This document shows positions 6,394-12,683 of a stretch of DNA of 13,657 bases, one piece after another (position 1 is the first letter of the stretch; every line of letters starts with the position of its first letter). The notes beneath the pieces were generated by a model, which saw only the letters and a program-made list of their open reading frames with translations, did no database searches and was not told where the DNA came from. Source of the DNA: Streptosporangiaceae bacterium (lineage in GTDB: Bacteria > Actinomycetota > Actinomycetes > Streptosporangiales > Streptosporangiaceae); contig JASHSZ010000554.1 in the NCBI GenBank assembly GCA_030040815.1, forward strand, positions 1 to 13,657, written 5' to 3'. The position numbers and the translations under genes were made by a program.

Positions 6394-7410
6394 TCAGGCG
6401 TCGCGACGCAGGACCACGATCGCTGTCACGGCGATGAGGGCGGCGGCGAGGAATACGAAGATGCCGGTCTCGATGCCCTGGAACGCCCAGTAACGGCCGG
6501 CGGGCTGGTAGCTGATAACTGCGTGGTATCCGTGAGCGGCCATGCACGAAGGGAACCCGCCTGCACTCTTGCCCGGCGTCTGGAACAACAGCGTCTGGCA
6601 CGCGGACGGCAACTGCGCAACGGGCATCCGTACGCCGTAGACGCTCACGGTCGGTCCGCCGCCGAGTGGACCGCCGCGTACCGGGCCGCTCGGGCCGACG
6701 AGGCCACTCGAGACCAACCAGTAGGAGCCGGTTGGCAAGACCGCGTGCCCGTTCTGCAGGAAGCTGAAGGTCTTGGTGATCGGGGTCAGGTAGTGCGACC
6801 GGAAGTCCTCGCTGACCACCAGGCGCAGCAAGGTAAAGACGACGAGGGTGATGGCCATCGCGGGCAAGGTGCGGCGGAGCAGGGCGCCCGCGGCGATGCC
6901 GAGGGCCACCGCGAACACCGCGTAGCCGATGGGGACGATGCCCTGGATGTCGAACTGGCTGGGCTGGAAGTTCTGCTGCATCAGGGAGTTCACCGGGCTG
7001 GACCACCAGGTGACAAGGGCCGCGACGGCGCCGCCCCAGGCGGCCGCGGCGAGCAGGACCCAGCCAAGCGTGACGGTCAGCCAGCGAGTGCGGCTGATGC
7101 CCTGCATCCAGGCGAACTGGCTGGTACCAGTTTCAAATTCGCGGGCCACCAGCGGTCCGCCCCAGAACACTCCCAGCAGGCACGGAATCGCTACCGTGAG
7201 TGTGACCAGCAGGGACACCCCTGGGGTTTCGAGGTTCAGCGTGTTCGCGAGGTTGTCACAGGAGTGGCTGGCAGCGCACAGGGTGAGTGCGGAGTGATAG
7301 TCCGACGCCATCTGCAGGCCGGTGACCAGCATCAGGATCGCGAACGCCGCGAGGGCGACGACGCCGAAATACGCCTGATTGCGGTGCTGGCGCCAGACGA
7401 CCCAGGTCAT
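6394..7410 (-). CDS. ABC-2 type transporter permease
   Basis: The ATG at 7410 overlaps the ATPase stop by 4 bases. The 338-residue product has about six membrane helices: near 15-31, 66-84, 111-135, 158-178, 182-200 and a last one at about 310-333. After the second helix comes VAREFETGTSQFAWMQGISR (88-107), with the REFETGT...SRTRWL pattern that marks the coupling region of actinobacterial ABC-2 permeases. A large external loop (about 205-308) lies before the last helix and holds three cysteines. It should form the membrane half of an exporter with the ATPase encoded just upstream, probably as a homodimer because no second permease is present. The substrate is not evident; drug or antimicrobial-peptide efflux is typical for GntR/YtrA-linked systems. 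Confidence 0.88.
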   Translation of the reverse strand: MTWVVWRQHRNQAYFGVVALAAFAILMLVTGLQMASDYHSALTLCAASHSCDNLANTLNLETPGVSLLVTLTVAIPCLLGVFWGGPLVAREFETGTSQFAWMQGISRTRWLTVTLGWVLLAAAAWGGAVAALVTWWSSPVNSLMQQNFQPSQFDIQGIVPIGYAVFAVALGIAAGALLRRTLPAMAITLVVFTLLRLVVSEDFRSHYLTPITKTFSFLQNGHAVLPTGSYWLVSSGLVGPSGPVRGGPLGGGPTVSVYGVRMPVAQLPSACQTLLFQTPGKSAGGFPSCMAAHGYHAVISYQPAGRYWAFQGIETGIFVFLAAALIAVTAIVVLRRDA

Positions 7411-8318
7411 GTCTCTTCTCCGATCGTGGTCAGGTGGGTCGGCGCCGGCCGGGCCTGCTGGCCCATGTAGCCAAGCACGAGCTCCTCCAGGCCGACATCC
7501 GAGGCTTCGTAGGCCGGGTCTATGACCGGCCCGTTCCGGCGGATGAGCATTGTCGTCTGGCGCTTGGTGCGCACGGCCTGCACCAGGGTGTGATCGCGTT
7601 CAATGGCCGAGGTGTCCTTGGCGGGTCCGACGAGGACCTGATGCTCGGCGAGCAGGGTGTCGATGTCGCCGCACAGTTGGACCCTGGATGCGGCCAGCAG
7701 GATGAGGTGATCGCAGATGCGTTCCAGGTCGGCGATCAGATGCGAGGACAGCACGACGGTGAGGCCGCCGCCAGCCACCGCCTCGGCCAGGTGTGCGAGG
7801 AACTGCCGCCGGGCTAGCGGGTCCAGCGCCGCGACTGGCTCGTCGAGCAGCAGCAGCCGGGGCCGCTTGGCCAGCGTCAGCGCCAGCGCCAGCTGGGCAC
7901 GCTGGCCCCCGGACAGTGTGCCCACCCGCTGGCCAAGGGGAATGCCCAGGCTCTCCAGCCGCTGCCGGACCGAAGCGCCCTCCCAGCGGGCGTTGAGGTG
8001 CGCGCCAATGCAGATGTGATCCGCTGCGGTGAAGCGCCGGTACAGCGGGATCTCCTGGGCCAGGAAGCCGATGTCGGCGAGAAAGGCCGGGTCCTGGCTG
8101 GGACGGCTGCCGAGCACCGCCACGTCGCCGCCGGTCGGCCTGGCCAGCCCGGCAAGCAGCCGCAGCAGCGTCGTCTTGCCAGCGCCGTTCTGGCCGATCA
8201 GCGCGGATATCCGGCCCTCGGGAACGGTGATTGTCGCTTGGTTGAGGGCGGTGACACGGCGATAGCGCTTCGACAGCCCGCAGGTCTGGATCACGGCGGT
8301 GTAACTGCTGGCCATCAT
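7407..8318 (-). CDS. ABC transporter ATP-binding protein
   Basis: This 303-residue protein contains every nucleotide-binding motif: Walker A GQNGAGKTT (42-50), Q-loop Gln88, signature LSGGQ (135-139), Walker B LLLLDE with catalytic Glu160, and H-loop His193. It has no membrane helix and acts at the inner face of the membrane. The first of two adjacent ATGs (8318) is chosen: GGAG lies 5 bases upstream, and its A begins the ATGA overlap with the gntR stop. The C-terminal ~90 residues are an accessory region, as in YhcG/YtrB-type exporter ATPases. The next gene is the matching permease, also joined by a 4-base overlap, so the three proteins should be made in step. Confidence 0.95.
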   Translation of the reverse strand: MMASSYTAVIQTCGLSKRYRRVTALNQATITVPEGRISALIGQNGAGKTTLLRLLAGLARPTGGDVAVLGSRPSQDPAFLADIGFLAQEIPLYRRFTAADHICIGAHLNARWEGASVRQRLESLGIPLGQRVGTLSGGQRAQLALALTLAKRPRLLLLDEPVAALDPLARRQFLAHLAEAVAGGGLTVVLSSHLIADLERICDHLILLAASRVQLCGDIDTLLAEHQVLVGPAKDTSAIERDHTLVQAVRTKRQTTMLIRRNGPVIDPAYEASDVGLEELVLGYMGQQARPAPTHLTTIGEET

Positions 8319-8707
8319 GCGGTCTCCTCTTCAGCCGCCGCTCGCAGCGTGACACGTAGCAGCGACTCGATCGACTCGTCATCCAGTCCTGCTTCGCGCG
8401 CGCTGCGCACCCATTGCGCCAGGCTGCCGGCCAGCCGTGAGTGCGTGCCGGGCGGCGGGCCGGACGGGCGGCCTACCACGAACGTGCCGAGACCAGCCCG
8501 CGGCTCGACCAGGCCTTCGCGCTCCAGGTCGCGGTAGGCCTTGAGTACGGTGTTCGGGTTCACCGCGGTGGCCGCGACGACTTCCCGCACCGTGGGGAGC
8601 TTGTCGCCCATGCTCAGGACGCCCATCCGGAGCGCCTGGCGGACCTGCTGGACGATCTGCAGGTACGGGGGGACCACCGAGCGGCTATCGAGCCGGAAGC
8701 TGATCAA
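8315..8707 (-). CDS. GntR family regulator, YtrA subfamily
   Basis: This 130-residue protein starts at TTG (8707). The start is fixed by GAGGAG (8713-8718) with a 5-base spacer; no in-frame ATG fits as well. Residues 8-78 are the winged helix: PPYLQIVQQVRQAL, then GDKLPTVREVVAATAVNPNTVLKAYRDL cut at 35-62 with recognition helix VNPNTVLKAY, and wing EGLVEPRAGLGTFV. The short ~50-residue helical tail without a large ligand domain is the mark of the YtrA subgroup, which repress neighbouring ABC exporter genes and respond to cell-envelope stress or antibiotics in other bacteria. The overlap with the ATPase gene and the repeat over its own promoter support autorepression of the whole operon. Confidence 0.93.
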   Translation of the reverse strand: MISFRLDSRSVVPPYLQIVQQVRQALRMGVLSMGDKLPTVREVVAATAVNPNTVLKAYRDLEREGLVEPRAGLGTFVVGRPSGPPPGTHSRLAGSLAQWVRSAREAGLDDESIESLLRVTLRAAAEEETA

Positions 8708-8712
8708 CCCTG

Positions 8713-8767
8713 CTCCTCAAAGTACTATGGCGTTAAGACTTTAGATCTATCTGCCGACGGCTGTCAA
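8713..8767 (-). promoter_or_regulatory. gntR operon promoter and operator-like inverted repeat
   Basis: On the minus strand a perfect TTGACA (8767-8762) is followed after 18 bases by TAAAGT (8743-8738). Transcription would begin near 8731, giving a ~24-base leader that holds the GAGGAG ribosome site (8718-8713). AAAGTACT and AAGACTTT (8719-8726 and 8735-8742, 6 of 8 pairs matching) form an inverted repeat across the -10 and the start point, a good site for GntR to repress from. Confidence 0.6.
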
Positions 8768-9125
8768 ACGAGTAGGAACCCCGTGAGCTCGGGATGGGTC
8801 GGCACGGTCCGGCTGTCGCTCCCCGGGAACTCGCGCCCTGTTCCCACGGAGTTCCTTGAGCTACGTCAGGCAGCATGGGGTATGCGCGTGCTTCGGGCCT
8901 CGGGGTGGGCTGCCCTTAGCATCGCCGCGCTTCGCGTGCTGGTCGTGGTCGCACCCGTCGCCTCCGCGCCGTTATTGCCGTCGTCCCGCGTCGGCCGGGT
9001 CGTCACGGCGACTCCTTCGGACTCGGCTAGCGTCGCCGCTGCGGAGAGCACGGGCGCCGATGGCTCCGCTCGAAGGACCGTTGGACGCGATCCACGGCAA
9101 GTGCGCAGTATGCGCGCGCAGCCCG
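8768..9125. other. Intergenic stretch with traces of decayed coding sequence
   Basis: No intact gene is supported here. It holds a plus-strand reading frame that starts like a secreted protein (see 8882-9157) and, at 9062-9088, a copy of a segment of the nucleotidyltransferase gene. No terminator for the methyltransferase gene was recognised. Confidence 0.5.
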
Positions 9126-9157
9126 TTAGGCGGTCGCCGCGGGCTTGCGGGCGATGA
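8882..9157 (+). pseudogene. Possible remnant of a small secreted-protein gene
   Basis: From ATG at 8882 the frame reads MRVLRASGWAALSIAALRVL followed by VVVAPVASA. This is a basic, then hydrophobic, then ASA-type cleavage pattern of a signal peptide. The next part contains RVVTATPS, a motif seen at the start of many actinomycete secreted proteins. After about residue 50 it turns into Ser/Arg-rich sequence and ends at 9157, overlapping the convergent methyltransferase gene by 32 bases. No good ribosome site precedes it. It may be a truncated gene or a chance frame. Confidence 0.2.
9062..9088. repeat. Direct repeat copy 1 (nucleotidyltransferase-derived)
   Basis: These 27 bases match 9968-9994 at 25 positions in the same orientation, 906 bp apart. 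The other copy is the nucleotidyltransferase codons for VQRFFERS; read minus here, the bases give RVQRSFERS. This copy lies 37 bases beyond the methyltransferase stop. Confidence 0.8.
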
Positions 9158-9863
9158 AGACCAGTTCGAGGCCGGGGCGGTCGGGGGCGCCGCGAACATC
9201 CGCCAGCTCAAAGCCCGCCGAGAGGAGCGAGTCCTCGATCACTCCACGTGGCGGGTAACGCCGGGTGCCCTCCGAGGTCAGCGTTGCCCCGTCAGCTGCG
9301 AAAACGAACGTCCGCCGGCTGCTCACCAGGTCACCAGCCACCTGGGTCACCTCAGCCCAGCTCTCGAACACGCCGAGCTCAGGAGCCTCCCGCCGGACAC
9401 AGGTGGTCTCGCGGTTCCAGCGGAGCCACGGCTGGTCGGCCGGGTCCACAGACTCGAAGACCAGGTAGCCGCCGGGGCGGAGCGCCGCATTGACGCCGGT
9501 CAGCGTCGCCAGCCACTCCTGCGCGGTAAGGAACACGTTGCTGACATTGCCGGTCATCGTCGCCAGGTCTACCGCAAGGGCCGGCAGGCTCTTCACGTCA
9601 CCATGGATCCATCGCACCCGCTGCGCGCCTGGCCTGGCCCTGGCGACGGCCAGCGATGCCTCGGCCGGGTCCAGCCCGACGACTTCAAAACCGCGCTCGG
9701 CGAGCATGCACGCCCAGTTGCCCGTCCCGCAGCCGACATCCAGCACGCTGCGCGCTCCGAGCTCAGCCGCGATCGCCAGGTAATGGGGCAGGTCGGTGCG
9801 GTCGCCTTCCCACACGTCATAGATCCTGGTAAGCCGCGAGTCGGCGAAGAGCGCATCCTGCAC
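9126..9863 (-). CDS. Class I SAM-dependent methyltransferase
   Basis: GTG at 9863 starts a 245-residue protein; the only nearby ATG is out of frame. The SAM site is clear: motif I LDVGCGTGNW (41-50), the acidic end of strand 2 at GLDPAE (Asp65), and HGDVKSLP (88-94). DLATMTGNVSNVF (99-111) forms the motif IV region, and LRPGGYLVFE the post-methyl strand. It resembles a large group of actinobacterial small-molecule methyltransferases of unknown acceptor. It begins 33 bases after the nucleotidyltransferase stop on the same strand, so the two are probably co-transcribed. The ribosome site is weak (TAGG about 13 bases before the GTG). Short near-identical repeats lie on both sides of the gene. 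Confidence 0.88.
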   Translation of the reverse strand: MQDALFADSRLTRIYDVWEGDRTDLPHYLAIAAELGARSVLDVGCGTGNWACMLAERGFEVVGLDPAEASLAVARARPGAQRVRWIHGDVKSLPALAVDLATMTGNVSNVFLTAQEWLATLTGVNAALRPGGYLVFESVDPADQPWLRWNRETTCVRREAPELGVFESWAEVTQVAGDLVSSRRTFVFAADGATLTSEGTRRYPPRGVIEDSLLSAGFELADVRGAPDRPGLELVFIARKPAATA

Positions 9864-9896
9864 GGCAACCAGCCTAGCCAGCGGCCGTGCCTGACA

Positions 9897-10793
9897 TCAT
9901 TCGTCGCGAGCCGGGGCCGCGCCGTGACGCCGCTGTCGCTTCCTGGCCGGCCGGTACGGATCTTGAAGGCTCCGCTCGAAGAACCGCTGGACGCCCTCGT
10001 CCAGCTCGCCGGGCCAGCTGGCGCCGCAGGCAGTCACGGCGGCTCGGCCCGCGGTACGCATCACGGAGACAACGGCGCTAAGGGCCGCCACGATCGAGTC
10101 GCGCTCGGGCTTCGCGACCGGAAGGGCCGTCAGAATATCCCGTTGTTCCGAAGTCAGTCGCGCGCTCCACTGCTTAATGCCCGTCGGCGGTTGCGGCTGG
10201 TTGCACTCGACGAACACGTCGTACAGCATCAGCTGCAGGCTCTGTACTCCGTTGACCACAGCAAGGTAATCGCGGCGCTGGTTGAGCAGGAACGGCGCGA
10301 TCGCCTCGATGCGGAAGAACTCCTCCACGATCCAGCGCAGCCGGTCGATGTCAGGTCCCGGTAGCGGATCAGGTGCAGGAACGGTGGCGTCCAGGCCGTC
10401 GCGGTCAAAAATGACGCGGCGGTAGCGGTGCCGCGACGCGGACAGGTTGCTCACAGGCTCACTGATGACGTCGAGGCGCTCGCAGCCGGTCGTGGTCGAG
10501 TAGAAGCAGCCGCGCGCGAACGGCAGCTCTCGCGCGAGCAGGGTTGGTGTGATCGTGGCAAGCCATTCCCGCCAGTGCCCGGCGAAATCATCGAAATCGC
10601 CGTCCCGGACAGCCACAACGATGTCCAGGTCAGAGCCGCCGTCAGCGGTGCCTTTTGCGAGAGAGCCAGATAACCACAGCGCACGGATCCGGTCGTCGCC
10701 TTCGCAGACCGAGAGCAGGCGGTCAAACAGGGGCCGGTACGAGGGGACGAGCGCTGTCAGCGGGGCAGGATTCCGGTCGACATCCACTGCCAA
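9897..10793 (-). CDS. Nucleotidyltransferase, aminoglycoside/lincosamide adenylyltransferase-like
   Basis: This encodes 298 residues from TTG at 10793; a GTG two codons later (10787) is equally possible, and GGGA is 6 or 12 bases upstream. The pol-beta-type catalytic motif is intact: LSGSLAKGT (41-49) followed by SDLDIVV (54-60) with Asp55 and Asp57, and a third candidate carboxylate Asp108 in CERLDVIS. The rest is a helical C-terminal domain like those of ANT(6)- and LnuB-type enzymes, which transfer AMP from ATP to antibiotic hydroxyls. Similarity is at fold and motif level, so the substrate could be another small molecule. The Arg/Lys-rich last 25 residues look unstructured. It heads a likely two-gene unit with the methyltransferase. 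Confidence 0.82.
   Translation of the reverse strand: MAVDVDRNPAPLTALVPSYRPLFDRLLSVCEGDDRIRALWLSGSLAKGTADGGSDLDIVVAVRDGDFDDFAGHWREWLATITPTLLARELPFARGCFYSTTTGCERLDVISEPVSNLSASRHRYRRVIFDRDGLDATVPAPDPLPGPDIDRLRWIVEEFFRIEAIAPFLLNQRRDYLAVVNGVQSLQLMLYDVFVECNQPQPPTGIKQWSARLTSEQRDILTALPVAKPERDSIVAALSAVVSVMRTAGRAAVTACGASWPGELDEGVQRFFERSLQDPYRPARKRQRRHGAAPARDE
9968..9994. repeat. Direct repeat copy 2 (inside the nucleotidyltransferase gene)
   Basis: This is the partner of 9062-9088 (25 of 27 identical). It lies near the 3' end of the nucleotidyltransferase coding sequence, and with copy 1 it brackets the methyltransferase gene. Confidence 0.8.
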
Positions 10794-10902
10794 GCACCGT
10801 CCCTATCCACCACGCAGCGCAAGCTCGAGGTCAGCGGTTCGGTTTCCAGTCAACCAGCGGCTCCGCTGTGCCGATCAACCCGGGGGCAACGCCGACGGGC
10901 GG

Positions 10903-11037
10903 GTGGCAGCGATAGTGATCTCAGCAGTGGTGGCGGCTGGGCTAATCCTGTACGGGGCAACGGCCATGCGGTCGCTCGCGGATCCGACTCCGGGTACCTC
11001 CCTGCGTTCGGCCGCGGAAACATCGTTCACTCTGTAG
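10903..11037 (+). CDS. Possible small single-helix membrane peptide
   Basis: GTG at 10903 would start a 44-residue peptide, VAAIVISAVVAAGLILYGAT followed by a polar tail to a TAG at 11037. The first 22 residues would make a good membrane helix. Support is weak: only GGGCGG as a ribosome site, the frame stays open far upstream, and third codon positions are not strongly GC-biased. A hairpin 45 bases downstream could be its terminator. It may be a chance frame. Confidence 0.2.
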   Translation: MAAIVISAVVAAGLILYGATAMRSLADPTPGTSLRSAAETSFTL

Positions 11038-11081
11038 GGCTGCGGCCAGCAAGTGGCTCGTGCGACAGCGTCCAATTCGGG

Positions 11082-11110
11082 CCGCCTCATTCGTCATGTT
11101 GATGAGGCGG
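11082..11110. promoter_or_regulatory. Perfect 9-bp inverted repeat in the divergent region
   Basis: CCGCCTCAT (11082-11090) pairs exactly with ATGAGGCGG (11102-11110) across an 11-base gap. It lies 131 bases upstream of the propeller start. It lacks a T-run on either side, so it could be an operator, a terminator for a small plus-strand transcript, or a leader hairpin. Confidence 0.4.
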
Positions 11111-11241
11111 GCTCCGCCGCCGCACTCCCAGCCGCGTGAGCAGGCAATTTGCGGGGGTGACTCGCGGTGCCGGCGGTCTGGCGAGAGGATGACCGAGCGA
11201 GCGAAACGGGCCGCAACGAAGCGCCCACGGGAAGGATGATC

Positions 11242-12357
11242 ATGACTGGCGTACGGGTACTGGTCGGCACGCACAAGGGTGCGTTCGTGCTCAGCTCGGA
11301 TGGGACGCGCCGCAGCTGGGAGGTGAGCGGGCCGCACTTCGCCGGCTGGGAGGTCTATCACCTCAAGGGATCTCCGGCCGATCCGAACCGGCTCTATGCG
11401 TCGCAGTCCAGCAGCTGGTCAGGCCAGGTTGTGCAGCGCTCGGACGACGGCGGCGCCACCTGGCGACCGGTCGGCAACAAGTTCAGCTACGCGGGAACGC
11501 CCGGCACCCACCAGTGGTACGACGGGACCCCGCATCCCTGGGAGTTCGCCCGAGTCTGGCACTTCGAGCCGTCACTAGACGACCCCGACACCGTGTACGC
11601 CGGTGTGGAGGACGCCGGGCTGTTCAGGTCCACCGACGGCGGCGAGAACTGGGAGGAACTGCCGGGCCTGCGCGGCCACGACACCGGCTCGTCCTGGCAG
11701 CCGGGGGCCGGCGGCATGTGCCTGCACACGATCCTCCTGGACCCGGCCAACCGGGGCCGGATGTTCGCGGCGATATCCGCAGCCGGCGCGTTCCGGTCCG
11801 ACGACGCCGGCCAGACCTGGCGGCCTATCAACCGCGGCCTGCACTCGGAGGGCATTCCCGACGAGGACGCTGAGGTCGGCCACTGCGTGCACCGCATCGC
11901 GATGCATCCGTCCCGGCCGTCGGTGCTGTACATGCAAAAGCACTGGGACGTCATGCGCAGCGACAACGCGGGCGAGTCCTGGCACGAGATCAGCGGCGAC
12001 CTGCCGACCGACTTCGGCTTCCCGATCGATGTGCACGCGCACGAGCCCGAGACCGTCTATGTGGTCCCGATCACCAGCGACTCGCTGCACTACCCGCCGG
12101 ACGGCCAGCTGCGGGTGTACCGGAGCCGGACCGGCGGCGACGAGTGGGAGCCGCTGACTAGGGGACTGCCGCAGCAGCACTGTTACGTCAACGTGTACAG
12201 GGACGCGATGGCGGTGGACTCGCTGGACGACTGCGGCGTGTACTTCGGTACGACCGGCGGCCAAGTGTATGGGTCCGCCGATGGCGGCGACAGCTGGATG
12301 CCGATTGTCAGGGACCTGCCGGCCGTGCTGTCGGTAGAGGTGCAGACGCTGCCATGA
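11242..12357 (+). CDS. Six Asp-box (BNR/sialidase-like) beta-propeller protein
   Basis: The start is ATG at 11242, with GAAGG 6 bases upstream; the ATG at 11236 overlaps that site and is rejected. The product is 371 residues. Six Asp-box turns of the form S-x-D/N-x-G-x-x-W are visible: SDDGGATW (67-74), STDGGENW (130-137), SDDAGQTW (186-193), SDNAGESW (240-247), SRTGGDEW (295-302, less canonical) and SADGGDSW (345-352). Their even spacing of about 50-63 residues indicates a six-bladed propeller. No signal peptide or membrane helix is seen, so it should be cytoplasmic. The arginine triad and Asp/Tyr/Glu set of true sialidases are not recognisable, so neuraminidase activity is unlikely. It shares an ATGA overlap with the MoaD/ThiS-like gene, a strong sign of joint function. 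Confidence 0.85.
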   Translation: MTGVRVLVGTHKGAFVLSSDGTRRSWEVSGPHFAGWEVYHLKGSPADPNRLYASQSSSWSGQVVQRSDDGGATWRPVGNKFSYAGTPGTHQWYDGTPHPWEFARVWHFEPSLDDPDTVYAGVEDAGLFRSTDGGENWEELPGLRGHDTGSSWQPGAGGMCLHTILLDPANRGRMFAAISAAGAFRSDDAGQTWRPINRGLHSEGIPDEDAEVGHCVHRIAMHPSRPSVLYMQKHWDVMRSDNAGESWHEISGDLPTDFGFPIDVHAHEPETVYVVPITSDSLHYPPDGQLRVYRSRTGGDEWEPLTRGLPQQHCYVNVYRDAMAVDSLDDCGVYFGTTGGQVYGSADGGDSWMPIVRDLPAVLSVEVQTLP

Positions 12358-12650
12358 TCCGGGTTGTCCTGCCCTCGCACCTGCGCCGGCTGGCCAGCAT
12401 CAACGGCGAAGTGAAGCTGGAGGTCGCGGGCGCGGTCACACAGCGCGCGGTGCTGGATGCGCTGGAGGCGGCCTACCCGATGCTGCGCGGCACGATCCGA
12501 GATCAGGACACGAAGCGGCGGCGGGCGTTCATCCGGTTCTTCGCGTGCGAGGAGGATCTGTCGCACGAGGACGTCGACGCGCCGCTGCCGGACCGGGTCG
12601 TGGTCGGTGCCGAGCCGTACCTGATCGTCGGCGCGATGGCGGGCGGGTAG
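12354..12650 (+). CDS. MoaD/ThiS-like ubiquitin-fold protein ending in Gly-Gly
   Basis: This 98-residue protein begins [14 protein letters not shown], the first strand of the beta-grasp fold of sulfur carriers. It continues with [18 protein letters not shown] (27-44), the central helix. The last strands follow ([18 protein letters not shown]), ending in a free C-terminal Gly-Gly, the residues that are adenylated and thiocarboxylated in MoaD and ThiS. ATG at 12354 overlaps the propeller stop by 4 bases. It is slightly longer than a typical MoaD (about 80) because of a basic segment at 50-62. No activating E1-like enzyme or molybdopterin/thiazole gene lies in the window. It could be a sulfur carrier for a special pathway or a small protein modifier; which one is unknown. 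Confidence 0.85.
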   Translation: MIRVVLPSHLRRLASINGEVKLEVAGAVTQRAVLDALEAAYPMLRGTIRDQDTKRRRAFIRFFACEEDLSHEDVDAPLPDRVVVGAEPYLIVGAMAGG

Positions 12651-12683
12651 CGCGACGTATGCGATCCGCGGCGCGGTGCGGCG

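Larger units (their letters stand above)
10794..11241. other. Divergent intergenic region
   Basis: This separates the minus-strand nucleotidyltransferase from the plus-strand propeller gene and must hold both promoters. On the minus strand TTGACT (10853-10848) could be a -35, but no matching -10 is seen. CAGCGG-CT-CCGCTG (10855-10868) is a perfect short palindrome next to it. A possible 44-codon membrane peptide (10903-11037) and a 9-bp hairpin (11082-11110) are described separately. No tRNA or other known RNA was recognised. Confidence 0.5.

Noticed and set aside
6317..7006. Long in-frame extension upstream of the DUF1707 protein
   Set aside because: It lies inside the ABC permease in another frame and reads as low-complexity Arg/Pro/Gly sequence; the ribosome site fixes the start at 6316.
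8856..10364. A 502-codon plus-strand open frame opposite the methyltransferase and nucleotidyltransferase
   Set aside because: It is antisense to two genes with clear catalytic motifs, its translation is Arg/Gly/His-rich without domain character, and it arises from GC-rich third positions on the other strand.
12651..12683. CCGCGGCGCGG in the convergent gap as a terminator
   Set aside because: The arms are separated by a single base, so no real loop can form, and no T-run follows.
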